Source of the DNA: Granulicella sp. L46
GTDB lineage: Bacteria > Acidobacteriota > Terriglobia > Terriglobales > Acidobacteriaceae
NCBI RefSeq assembly: GCF_009765785.1
Contig: NZ_LMUT01000025.1
Span: forward strand, 549,109-613,108
Reading direction: 5' to 3'
Length of the DNA: 64,000 nt
The position numbers were made by a program, and so were the translations under genes. The notes below the pieces were generated by a model. It was not told the DNA's origin. It searched no databases and was given only the letters and a program-made list of their open reading frames with translations. Numbering within the stretch: the first letter of the stretch is position 1; each line of letters starts with the position of its first letter. This document shows positions 52,985 to 62,265 of this stretch, piece by piece.

Positions 52985-55900
52985 ATGAATGTTTATGAAA
53001 CCTCAGCAGAAGCATTTCACAGCCACGCGATTGCCCTCTTGCGGGCGCAGCAGACGCGGCAGTGGTTACTTGATGCTGAGAAATCTCGCGAGCGGAATCC
53101 TCGCACCTCACACATCCGTGCGGTAGCAGATCGATTTCGCAGCGCGGGAACTGTAATCGCAATCCTTGTTGTGTTGCTTTGTTCGAGCAGGTGTTTCGGC
53201 CAGTCTACTTTTGGTAGCATTCGAGGCACTGTTGAGGATGTCTCAGGTGCTGCTGTCCCGGACGCGCAGGTCAGGTTGCACAGCATCGATGAAAATACAG
53301 ATCGTGTGGTAACGACCGACGCAGCGGGTGCCTACACGTTGGAAAACGTCAACGCCGGCAAGTACAAAATCGTAGGCGAACGGGCTGGATTTGCCGATTC
53401 TGTTGTTGATGGCATCTCACTCGCCGCTCGCCAGGATCTCCGCTTCGCGCTGACCATGAAGATTGCCGCGCAGACGACCACCGTTGAGGTTAGCGCCGCA
53501 GCGGCAGAGATCAACACAGAAAATGCAACGCTGGTTCACTCTTTAAACACCGGCGAAATCGGCCAGTTGCCGCTTAACTTTCGCGCCACAACTACAAGCC
53601 CCCTGGCGGCTCTCGCGGCCTCGCCTGATGTGCAACAGGACACCTCCGGCAACTTCGAGGTTGGTGGCGCGACAACCGGTATGGTCGGATTCTCAGTAGA
53701 CGGCGTTTCGACGGTGAACGTCTTTCAGAGCGGCGTATCGCTCGCGGTGGGCGCATTAGGCTCGAATCCGTATCCTTCGTCCGAAGGTATCTCGGAACTC
53801 AAGGTGACCGGGTTCGACAACAATGCCGAATTTTCCCAAGTAGCGGATGTGACCTTTACAACGAAACCTGGCACGAACCAATTTCATGGGAGCCTGTTCG
53901 AATATCTTCAGAACGATGCCTTAAACGCGAAGGTGTATGACTTCGCCGTGAAATCGCCGGAGCGATTCAATACCTTCGGTGGAAGTGTTGGCGGACCAGT
54001 CTCTATTCCTCGTCTTTACAATGGCCACAACAAGACCTTCTTCTTCTTTGACTACGAAGGCAATCGCAAGAGCACGTCCACTGCGGAGCAATATGACGTG
54101 CCGAGTATGCAGGACAGACTTGGCAATCTGAACGACATCGCATCTACGTTTCCTATCCTCAATCCTGGGCCTGCGGGCAGCACCACCAACCCGAACGGTC
54201 TTCCGATTGTGAATCCGAACTGTGCCATCGGGATGCCTTGCATCATCAACCCGGCGACTGGCTCACTGGAGACCGGACAGCCCTTTGCCAACAATACGAT
54301 CACCACGCCGCTTAGCCAATCGTCTCTGACCTTGCTGAATGATTACTATCCGTTGCCGAACGCAACGAATCTTGGTGGAGGTCTGAATTACCAAACGCTG
54401 GTGCCGGTTCCTTCGCGCACCAACGGTTTCGACGGTCGCATCGATCAGGTGATTTCATCGAAACAACAGATGTTCGTCCGCTACAACTGGAAGAACCTGC
54501 TGGTGAATACGGTGAATAATCTGCTGCCCGACGATGTGGATACGGAACATGATCGCAGCTTCCTGGTCTCGCATAGCTATGAGTTCACACCCACGTTGAT
54601 CAACGAGTTTCGCTACGGCTTTACCCACTCGATTCTCTCTCCGGATTTTCCGATTGAGGGCGCACAGGCGATCGCGCAGCTGGGACTTCAGGGAATCGAC
54701 GTTTCCAACCATCCAACCGATGGGGGCTTTCCCAGCATTTTCTTCAACGATGGCACCAGCTTCACGCCCATCGGCAGAGACCATGTAGGCCCCACAGTGT
54801 CCAGCACCTATGAACTGGCGGACAACCTTACCTGGACCCGCGGGAGACATACCGTGCGCGGCGGTGTGGACATCCGCTGGGTGAGATTCCAGGTGCCGGA
54901 GATCGAGACACCCTCCGACGATTACGGGTTGATCTCCTTCAACCAGAATATTTTCACTGGAAGCTCCTTTGGCGATTTGCTGTTGGGAATTCCCAATACA
55001 ACGTATTTTGCAGTGACCGGACCTGCCAATGATGCTGGCGGTCGTCAGTATGGTTTCTATGCACAGGATGAATGGCAGGTGAACAAGCGGCTGACCATCA
55101 ATTATGGTCTGCGCTGGGAACTGCTTCCTCCGTTCGTGGACGTGAATGGACAACAGGCCAACTTTGATCCCAACACGAACTCGGTGATCGTAAACTCCAA
55201 CCTCTACGGCAGGAATGGAGGGCCGGTGCTTGCCTTCCTGCAGTCGTTCAACGCCTGCAATGCGTCTATCCCTGGACACACGGCGACTGCAGATCCGGGA
55301 TACACGCCGTCGAGCGCACTTCCATGCACGCCGGTAGTGTCCAATGAACAGGAAGGTCTGCCGCCAGGTCTGAGGCAGACCTACATGCGGAATTTTGATC
55401 CCCGCATCAGCTTTGCTTACCGTCCGTTCGGCGACGACAGAACGGTTCTTCGCGCCGGTTTTGGCATCTTCACCGTGACTGCCCTGGGACAATTGCAGAA
55501 CAACAACGAAAGCAATCCGGTGGCATCCGTCTATACCTACACCAACATCAACGCAGCTGGCGCACCGTCGTTCGCCTTCCCACAGGTTACGCCTCCGGGC
55601 GTTGCCGGACAGGCTCAGATTGGCGGCGGCGAATTGGAACAAGCTACCGACCCCCGCTATCGTGATGTTCAGACGGCGCAGTGGAACGTTACGGTTGAAC
55701 GGGAACTTACGTCCAATACCGCCTTGCGCGCCAGCTATGTCGGTATGAGTTCCTATCGTCTGAACGTCACCGCCAATCTCAATCAGCAGCTTCCCACAAC
55801 CGTGCCCGTAGGACAGCCCAATCCCAATCCGATACCCTTTCCGAACTGGGGCACGATCTTCCAAACGGCAAACCTCGGTCACCAGAACTATGAGGCTCTA

Positions 55901-56659
55901 CAGCTGCAGGCAACGCACAGAATGGGAAAAGGTCTGTCCTACCAGGCCAACTACACCTGGGCGCATGACCTCAGCGACGCCCAGGGAGATGCACCTACGG
56001 CCTTCCAGGGTGAGACCCGCTATGGACTTGCCGACGAAGACCGCTTCAACATCAAGGGCAACCGCGGCAACGTCGTAGGCACGCGCCGCAATCGGTTCCT
56101 TCTCACCGGTACCTACGAGCTGCCCTATGGCCGCGGGCGCCAGTGGTCCAGCCACTCAACCGTGGTGGATTACATTCTGGGAGGTTGGAATGTGAATACC
56201 ATTACGCTGCTTGAATCGGGCCCATATCTCACTCCCACGATGAGCGTGGCCGACGACCAGACCAACACGGATCCAGCTGCGGCAGGCATCGCCGTGGTTC
56301 GTCCCGACAGGGTAGGGAACCCGATTCCCGCCCACCGCACCAACGCCGATTACTTCAACATCGCCGCGTTCGCACCGCCGCCAGCGGGCGCAGGACGCGT
56401 TGGTAATGCAGCCGTCGGAAGCCTGGAGGGACCGGGCACGATCGCGGTCGCCGCTGGTCTAGCCAAGATCATACCGATTCATGGAAATGTTAACCTCCGC
56501 TTTGAATCGACCTTCACCAATGTGCTAAACCACACCAACTTCGCGCCTCCGCAAACTGATATCAGCAATACCAGTTCCTTCGGCGCGCTGACCACTGCGC
56601 AGACGGCAGAGAGTGCTGGCAACCGTACAGGCCAGGTAGCGCTTCGACTCGTCTTTTAG
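52985..56659 (+). CDS. Oar-like TonB-dependent receptor linked to the KdpD/E-like pair
   Basis: 1224-residue outer-membrane receptor. A strong AGGAG precedes ATG 52985, yet the hydrophobic signal (VIAILVVLLCSSRCFGQS) begins only near residue 53, giving an unusually long charged N-terminal extension. Then a CarboxypepD_reg domain (TFGSIRGTVEDVSGAAVPDAQV), plug (EVGGATTGMVGFSVDGVSTVN) and barrel ending in VALRLVF. Sits opposite the sensor kinase and shares its promoter region. Ligand unknown. Confidence 0.92.
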   Translation: MNVYETSAEAFHSHAIALLRAQQTRQWLLDAEKSRERNPRTSHIRAVADRFRSAGTVIAILVVLLCSSRCFGQSTFGSIRGTVEDVSGAAVPDAQVRLHSIDENTDRVVTTDAAGAYTLENVNAGKYKIVGERAGFADSVVDGISLAARQDLRFALTMKIAAQTTTVEVSAAAAEINTENATLVHSLNTGEIGQLPLNFRATTTSPLAALAASPDVQQDTSGNFEVGGATTGMVGFSVDGVSTVNVFQSGVSLAVGALGSNPYPSSEGISELKVTGFDNNAEFSQVADVTFTTKPGTNQFHGSLFEYLQNDALNAKVYDFAVKSPERFNTFGGSVGGPVSIPRLYNGHNKTFFFFDYEGNRKSTSTAEQYDVPSMQDRLGNLNDIASTFPILNPGPAGSTTNPNGLPIVNPNCAIGMPCIINPATGSLETGQPFANNTITTPLSQSSLTLLNDYYPLPNATNLGGGLNYQTLVPVPSRTNGFDGRIDQVISSKQQMFVRYNWKNLLVNTVNNLLPDDVDTEHDRSFLVSHSYEFTPTLINEFRYGFTHSILSPDFPIEGAQAIAQLGLQGIDVSNHPTDGGFPSIFFNDGTSFTPIGRDHVGPTVSSTYELADNLTWTRGRHTVRGGVDIRWVRFQVPEIETPSDDYGLISFNQNIFTGSSFGDLLLGIPNTTYFAVTGPANDAGGRQYGFYAQDEWQVNKRLTINYGLRWELLPPFVDVNGQQANFDPNTNSVIVNSNLYGRNGGPVLAFLQSFNACNASIPGHTATADPGYTPSSALPCTPVVSNEQEGLPPGLRQTYMRNFDPRISFAYRPFGDDRTVLRAGFGIFTVTALGQLQNNNESNPVASVYTYTNINAAGAPSFAFPQVTPPGVAGQAQIGGGELEQATDPRYRDVQTAQWNVTVERELTSNTALRASYVGMSSYRLNVTANLNQQLPTTVPVGQPNPNPIPFPNWGTIFQTANLGHQNYEALQLQATHRMGKGLSYQANYTWAHDLSDAQGDAPTAFQGETRYGLADEDRFNIKGNRGNVVGTRRNRFLLTGTYELPYGRGRQWSSHSTVVDYILGGWNVNTITLLESGPYLTPTMSVADDQTNTDPAAAGIAVVRPDRVGNPIPAHRTNADYFNIAAFAPPPAGAGRVGNAAVGSLEGPGTIAVAAGLAKIIPIHGNVNLRFESTFTNVLNHTNFAPPQTDISNTSSFGALTTAQTAESAGNRTGQVALRLVF

Positions 56660-56684
56660 CGCTCCGTGCAAACCCTAACCCTGA

Positions 56685-56719
56685 GACAGGCCTGTCGTGT
56701 TGCTTGCGACAGGCCTGTC
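56685..56719 (+). terminator. Tandem-palindrome terminator after the third receptor gene
   Basis: GACAGGCCTGTC occurs twice (56685-56696 and 56708-56719), each self-complementary and together forming a stem. It starts 26 bases after the stop, without a clear T-run. Confidence 0.55.
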
Positions 56720-56869
56720 GCTGTTGCGCGATCGGGCACTCCTTATTCAAGTCCCGGGGTGTGCGACGAGTCTCCAAAATCCTCAGTCATCGGGAGTGAC
56801 GATGTGCGGCCTCCCGGGATAGCGTGGCAGTGTCACGTCCGCGCTCATCTGTTTCAGGGCTTTGATCCG

Positions 56870-58045
56870 TCAGAAGATCAGCTTGAAAAGCCGCGTCACT
56901 AACTCTTCAAGCGGCATGATTGTTAATATCAGGGGAAGGATCGGGACCACAACGGCAACCGCCAATCGGATCGTGTCATTAAGACTGAATGGGACCGGTC
57001 GCATTTCGTCCACGCCTTTATAACTGCCTCCGAGGTCGGCGAGCGACTGGATGTCGGATGCGCCCAGGATTGCTTCACCGTCGCCGCCTCCGCGAATCCA
57101 TTTCCGGTCGAAGTCAGAGACGTAAGTCGTGGCCAGCGTTCCGTATTCGCGCATACCAGCTCCCTTCGTTCGAGAGAGAAGAGACGTGAACATTGTGAGT
57201 GGGCCGAGAATTGACACGACGCAGAATCCGACCAATCCAGCAATGATCGCTTTGAACGACGAGAGGCTTTGACCTTCATAAAAGATCCGGCTTGCGATGA
57301 ACCCTGCCAGCAAGGCTCCTTGAGCAAACAGGATCGGGCTGAAGGCGAAACTGTTGCCGCCCAAAAATCCGATTCCACCTGCGCGATCTGGATGCGCGGG
57401 CAGCAAGCGTAAATTCAACCGAGACACCCGCCACAGAAACAGGAACCATATGGACAGACGGAGATACCAGCGAAGCAAAATAAATTGAAAGATCGGGAGA
57501 CTGACAAAGCTCAACCAGTAGCCGGCTAGCGTGAGGTGCATGCCCGCGCCGTCCGGGACCCGATACCACGTCGGCGTTCCCAAGGCTACTTCGTTCCGCC
57601 ACACCCAGATACCAACCGTATAGACAACGACAAACAGAGCTAGCTCGACGAAAACAGAGTTTCGCACGCGCATGGCACCTTCGATCGCATCATTGAATTT
57701 TGGCCTGTCCTCTTCGCGGATGATTCCGCGCTCGACAAAAAGCTTTACCGCAGGCCCTAGACGGTGCAGGACCATCAGCTCGGCCAGGATGAGTACCGGC
57801 AGCGCTACCAGAAAGCGAACCTGCGACTCAATGTCGTGAAAGAACGTCAGAGATTGATTGCCGAAGAGGTGACCTTCGGCGGCCGCAAGAATCGTGAGTG
57901 GCAACCACGCAACGAGCGTGATGACAAGCACTCGGCGCTGAATAAGTTCCAAGGCCGGGCCGGATAAGAAAGCCTTCCTCCAGATCTGGTAAAGGGGACC
58001 TCCTAACATTAGTGAGAAATCAGGTGGTTCCTTGGGAGTTGCCAT
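56870..58045 (-). CDS. Multi-pass membrane protein of unknown function
   Basis: 391-residue protein with about six or seven hydrophobic segments (VLVITLVAWLPLTILAAAEGHLF, VELALFVVVYTVGIWVW, LSFVSLPIFQFILLRWYL, LFAQGALLAGFIAS, AIIAGLVGFCVVSILGPL, and a C-terminal hairpin). A conserved-looking cytosolic stretch MREYGTLATTYVSDFDRKWIRG is present. I do not recognise a named family. It stands alone between the receptor terminator and a divergent promoter region. Confidence 0.75.
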   Translation of the reverse strand: MATPKEPPDFSLMLGGPLYQIWRKAFLSGPALELIQRRVLVITLVAWLPLTILAAAEGHLFGNQSLTFFHDIESQVRFLVALPVLILAELMVLHRLGPAVKLFVERGIIREEDRPKFNDAIEGAMRVRNSVFVELALFVVVYTVGIWVWRNEVALGTPTWYRVPDGAGMHLTLAGYWLSFVSLPIFQFILLRWYLRLSIWFLFLWRVSRLNLRLLPAHPDRAGGIGFLGGNSFAFSPILFAQGALLAGFIASRIFYEGQSLSSFKAIIAGLVGFCVVSILGPLTMFTSLLSRTKGAGMREYGTLATTYVSDFDRKWIRGGGDGEAILGASDIQSLADLGGSYKGVDEMRPVPFSLNDTIRLAVAVVVPILPLILTIMPLEELVTRLFKLIF

Positions 58046-58448
58046 AGATATCTCCGTTCATTGGTAAGCGAGACGACTTATTGCCTTGGATCGGACCAAG
58101 GTCTGCCGGGTCGCGTTCCTTCCAATGGAACTCCGGGCCTAGGGTAGTTGCCTAACCATCATCATCATTGCCAACCGAACATTTCGAAACTGTTATTTAT
58201 GACAGTTCCGCGACTGAATCACGCAAGAGATGATCGTTCGAACGGCATGTGCCGAAGCACTGAAGTGATTGCGCCCAGCGAGAACATGCACTCGGGGATA
58301 AATGGGATCCGACCAATGCGATGCCCGCGATTCACGGTCGACAGGCGCAGACAGTCAACGTACCCTTCACCCACATCAAACCGGTCGGCGTCGATCTGTG
58401 AACTCGCTCAATAAACAAAACGTCAGACGACCAATACGATTCAGGAAC
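58046..58448. other. Divergent intergenic region
   Basis: Between the membrane protein gene and the OM transporter gene. It contains a CATCATCATCATTG run and no gene or clear operator. An in-frame upstream extension of the OM gene to 58302 is not homologous and is left out. Confidence 0.5.
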
Positions 58449-59405
58449 ATGCGGTCAGTTTTAGCGTCCGTCTTCGTAGCCGCGTTGCTCCTGGCATGGC
58501 CCATGGAAGCAGCGTATGCCCAGGACCTCGCTCCGCGCGCGTATATCATCGCCCCAACCCATTCGAACGCGGTTACCCTGACTAGCTCTTATCAAAACGG
58601 CGAGATTTTCCTGAATGGCGTAGAACCCGTTCCAGACTCACATGGGCAGATCTACACATCGGCCTTTACCTATTATCATTCCTTCGGTTTGCTGGGCCGG
58701 TCCACCAACATTACGGCGTCTCTACCCTACGCAGTCGGCAGCTTTAGTGGAACCGCAATGGCAGATGCAGATGAAACTACAGGACACCGCTCTGGTTTGC
58801 CAGCCCCAGAGGTTCGTTTTTCGATAAACCTTTTCGGTGGTCCCGCCATGGACCTACCGAAGTTTAAGAGGTGGCATCAAAAGACGATTCTCGGAGCCAG
58901 CCTCCTGGTCTTGCCACCACTCGGTCAATATGACCCGACCCGGCTCATCAATCTTGGGGCAAATCGATGGTCATTCCGGCCCGAACTAGGCTACTCGCGT
59001 CGTTTGGGGCATTGGGTGATCGATGCCTATGGAGGCGTCTGGTTCTTTACAACCAACCCAGATTACTTCTCGCGCAACGAGTACTTTCCTGGCACCAATA
59101 CTCAAACGCAAAAGCCTATGGCGTCTTTCCAGGGGCACCTCAGCTACGATATCAAGCCTCGACTTTGGGCGTCGTTGGACGGCAATTTCTGGTTCGGCGG
59201 TCGAACAAGCCTGAATGGCGTGGAGAATTCAAACACGCTGGAAACAAATTCTCGTCTCGGAGCAACGATTTCAGTTCCCGTCCCAAAGACGATTCACCAG
59301 TCTTTGAAATTCAGCTACAGCGGCCATGTGTACGTCCAATTCGGAGGAGACTTTCAGACCGTTTCCGTCGCATGGCAATACTCCTGGCTGGGTCGACCTA
59401 ACTGA
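58449..59405 (+). CDS. Outer-membrane transporter-like protein (phenol MetA-like)
   Basis: 318-residue protein with a signal peptide (VLASVFVAALLLAWPMEAAYAQ). The mature protein is beta-rich: PRAYIIAPTHSNAVTLTSSYQNGEIFLNG is typical of the MetA-pathway phenol-degradation transporter family, and the end is aromatic (AWQYSWLGRPN). ATG 58449 is chosen because it begins the signal peptide. Next gene is an arylsulfatase; the order suggests uptake of a substrate for it, by inference. Confidence 0.8.
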   Translation: MRSVLASVFVAALLLAWPMEAAYAQDLAPRAYIIAPTHSNAVTLTSSYQNGEIFLNGVEPVPDSHGQIYTSAFTYYHSFGLLGRSTNITASLPYAVGSFSGTAMADADETTGHRSGLPAPEVRFSINLFGGPAMDLPKFKRWHQKTILGASLLVLPPLGQYDPTRLINLGANRWSFRPELGYSRRLGHWVIDAYGGVWFFTTNPDYFSRNEYFPGTNTQTQKPMASFQGHLSYDIKPRLWASLDGNFWFGGRTSLNGVENSNTLETNSRLGATISVPVPKTIHQSLKFSYSGHVYVQFGGDFQTVSVAWQYSWLGRPN

Positions 59406-59754
59406 ATTCCTCCGGCGACCATTTATCTCAGACTCAATTGTGAATTAAAAGAACGGTTTGAGTGACGGGGCTTCTATGACACTGATTCTCACCAAGATGT
59501 TCATTCTTCCCCGCTCCGACGATTTCGTTAAGCGCTATTGGATCTCTGGTTGTATTGCGAAAACAACGCCCACGTCGCCTTCAACCAGAGCTCGCCCGAA
59601 AGAGGTTAGGCAGAGCATGACTGTATGTTTTGACAGTTGTGTCATCCTTGGTGAACCCCTTAATCTCCGACATACCTCGAAGAGAGCGCTCGGCTCTTTT
59701 CTCGATGCTTCGACGTTTCTGGTTCCACAAACCTTAAGGAAGGGTTCCCCCCCC
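59406..59754. other. Noncoding region before the arylsulfatase gene
   Basis: Open in the sulfatase frame for 99 codons but without protein-like homology; a homopolymer of eight C directly precedes the accepted start. Contains a TGACAGTTGTGTCA element. No other signal seen. Confidence 0.5.
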
Positions 59755-62130
59755 ATGAGTACCCCAGACAATCTGCAGCGTAGCGTTCTTCCAATTCCCG
59801 ATCAGCCGCGTTCCGGCATAGTCCTGTATGACGCAAAAGATCCGGAGAACAAGTACCCGCCGATTATTCCCGTGATGCCGCCGGCTGGAGCCCCCAATGT
59901 TCTGGTGGTTCTGATCGACGATGCGGGCTTTGGCTCATCCAGCGCGTTTGGAGGCCCATGCGCGACCCCAACTGCGGAACGGCTCGCCTCAGAGGGCTTG
60001 AAGTACAACCGCTTTCATACCACCGCACTGTGTTCGCCGACGCGCCAGGCCTTGTTGACCGGCCGTAACCATCACTCGGTCGGCATGGGTGGAATCACGG
60101 AGATTGCGACCGGCTCACCGGGCTACAACTCTATCCTGCCAAATACCTGTTCTCCGCTTGCACGCACCCTCAAGCTCAACGGCTATGGAACCGCACAGTT
60201 CGGCAAATGCCACGAGGTTCCCGTTTGGCAAACCAGTCCGGCCGGTCCCTTTGATGCGTGGCCTACCGGAGGAGGCGGCTTCGAATACTTCTACGGCTTC
60301 ATCGGAGGCGAAGCCCACCAGTGGTATCCGTCGCTCTATGAAGGCACCACGCCGATCGAGGTAAAGAAGACGCCCGAAGAGGGCTATCACCTCATGGACG
60401 ATATGACAACCAAGGCCATTAACTGGATTGGTCAACAGAAAGCTCTAATTCCGGACAAGCCGTTCTTCGTGTACTTCGCGCCCGGCGCCACCCATGCACC
60501 GCACCACGTCCCAACTGAGTGGGCGGATAAGTACAAAGGCAAATTCGACCAGGGCTGGGACAAGCTGCGCGAAGAGACCTTCGCCCGTCAGCTGAAACTT
60601 GGAGTCATTCCGTCGGACAGCAAACTCACGCCAAGGCCTCCGCAAATTCCCGCGTGGGACGATATGCCTGCAGAGCTAAAGCCAGTGCTCATCCGGCAAA
60701 TGGAGGTTTATGCCGGTTTCCTGGAGTATGCGGATCACCACGTTGGCCGGTTGGTCGATGCATTGGAAGGCTTGAACGTCCTCGAGGACACGCTGATTTA
60801 TTACATCATCGGCGACAACGGCGCCTCCGCCGAGGGAACGCTGAATGGTACCTACAACGAGATGATCAACTTCAACGGCGCCGCGGCGCTGGAGACGCCG
60901 GAGTTCCTGATGGAGCGGCTGGACAAGTTAGGTGGTCCGGAATCGTACAACCACTACGCGGTCGGTTGGGCGCACGCCTTGAATACGCCGTATCAGTGGA
61001 CAAAGCAGGTTGCGTCGCATTTTGGCGGCACGCGCAACGGCACGATTGTGCATTGGCCCAAGGGTGTCGAGGGGAAGGGCGAACTTCGCACGCAGTTCCA
61101 CCACGTGATCGACGTCGCACCGACCATTCTTGAATTGGCAGGTCTGCCTCAACCGACGTTCGTCAACGGTGTTCAACAGCGCCCGATCGAAGGCGTCAGC
61201 ATGGCGTATTCCTTCAATGATGCGAAGGCTGCCGAGCAGCACGAGACGCAGTACTTTGAGATGTTTGGCAATCGCGGCATCTACCACAAGGGCTGGACTG
61301 CGGTAACGCGACACAAGACGCCTTGGCTACTCCAGGGTGAGAAGACGCCTGCATTCGACGACGATGTGTGGGAACTGTACGACACCACAAAGGACTGGAG
61401 CCAGGCAAACAACCTGGCCAAACAAATGCCTGAAAAGTTACATGAATTGCAACGACTGTGGCTGATCGAGGCGACGCGCTTCAATGTGCTGCCTCTCGAT
61501 GACAACATCGGCGCGCGGATGAACTCAGATCTGGCGGGTCGGCCGGTCTTGATCAAGGGCAAATCCCAGATCCTGTTTGGAAATATGGGTCGGCTCTCCG
61601 AGAACTCGGTCCTCAACATGAAGAATAAGTCGCATGCCGTGACTGCCGAGATCAATATACCCAAGGCTGGAGCTGAGGGCGTAATCATCGCGCAAGGCGG
61701 CAACATCGGCGGATGGAGCCTCTATATAAAGGGAGGCAAGCTGAAGTACTGCTACAACCTGCTCGGCATACAGCAGTTTTATGCGGAATCAGCAGACGCG
61801 CTGCCACCGGGCGAACACCAGGTTCGCATGGAATTTACTTACGCTGGCGGCGGCATGGGCAAGGGCGGCACCGCGACTCTCTATTTGGACGGCAAAAAGG
61901 TTGGCGAGGGCAAGGTTGCCGCGACGGCAGCGGTAGTCTTCTCCGCCGATGACGGCTGCGACGTGGGCGTGGATACAGGATCTCCTGTTTCACCGGACTA
62001 CGGCGCACGAGGCAACGAGTTTACGGGCACCATCAAGGGTGTCCAGCTTGCCATTGCCGAGGACGCTGAGGCTGTCGACCACCTGGTCGATCCGGAACAC
62101 GCCCTGCAGGTAGCAATGGCGCGGCAATAA
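59755..62130 (+). CDS. Arylsulfatase
   Basis: 791-residue type I sulfatase that hydrolyses sulfate esters. The formylglycine-forming motif is C93-S-P-T-R (ALCSPTRQALLTGR), and the metal-binding LIDDAGFGS near residue 54 is also present. ATG 59755 begins the homologous region (MSTPDNLQRSVLPIP) and has AAGGAAGG upstream. No signal peptide is seen, as in Pseudomonas AtsA, implying a cytosolic enzyme. The C-terminal 200 residues (INIPKAGAEGVIIAQGGNIGGWSLYIK) form a lectin-like domain. A formylglycine-generating enzyme is not in the window. Confidence 0.92.
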   Translation: MSTPDNLQRSVLPIPDQPRSGIVLYDAKDPENKYPPIIPVMPPAGAPNVLVVLIDDAGFGSSSAFGGPCATPTAERLASEGLKYNRFHTTALCSPTRQALLTGRNHHSVGMGGITEIATGSPGYNSILPNTCSPLARTLKLNGYGTAQFGKCHEVPVWQTSPAGPFDAWPTGGGGFEYFYGFIGGEAHQWYPSLYEGTTPIEVKKTPEEGYHLMDDMTTKAINWIGQQKALIPDKPFFVYFAPGATHAPHHVPTEWADKYKGKFDQGWDKLREETFARQLKLGVIPSDSKLTPRPPQIPAWDDMPAELKPVLIRQMEVYAGFLEYADHHVGRLVDALEGLNVLEDTLIYYIIGDNGASAEGTLNGTYNEMINFNGAAALETPEFLMERLDKLGGPESYNHYAVGWAHALNTPYQWTKQVASHFGGTRNGTIVHWPKGVEGKGELRTQFHHVIDVAPTILELAGLPQPTFVNGVQQRPIEGVSMAYSFNDAKAAEQHETQYFEMFGNRGIYHKGWTAVTRHKTPWLLQGEKTPAFDDDVWELYDTTKDWSQANNLAKQMPEKLHELQRLWLIEATRFNVLPLDDNIGARMNSDLAGRPVLIKGKSQILFGNMGRLSENSVLNMKNKSHAVTAEINIPKAGAEGVIIAQGGNIGGWSLYIKGGKLKYCYNLLGIQQFYAESADALPPGEHQVRMEFTYAGGGMGKGGTATLYLDGKKVGEGKVAATAAVVFSADDGCDVGVDTGSPVSPDYGARGNEFTGTIKGVQLAIAEDAEAVDHLVDPEHALQVAMARQ

Positions 62131-62140
62131 CGAGGAACGG

Positions 62141-62164
62141 CCGGCAGTTGGGAACGACTGCCGG
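62141..62164 (+). terminator. Terminator after arylsulfatase
   Basis: CCGGCAGT / ACTGCCGG, an 8-bp stem around TGGGAACG, extended by one or two G-T/G-C pairs, 11 bases after the stop. Followed by CGATTTCC, a weak T-tract. Confidence 0.6.
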
Positions 62165-62265
62165 TCGATTTCCCCGGAACATACGATTCGCACGCCCTTT
62201 GATAGAACGGGTAGGTCTGTGTGCTTTGCGCCTGTATCGGTGATCGATTCAAACGGAGGTCGGTA

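Noticed and set aside
54455..55882. 475-codon antisense frame inside the third receptor gene; similar frames at 8621-9766 and 20939-21943
   Set aside because: They mirror GC-rich receptor coding sequence, have no family resemblance, ribosome-binding site or promoter; shadows of the plus-strand genes.
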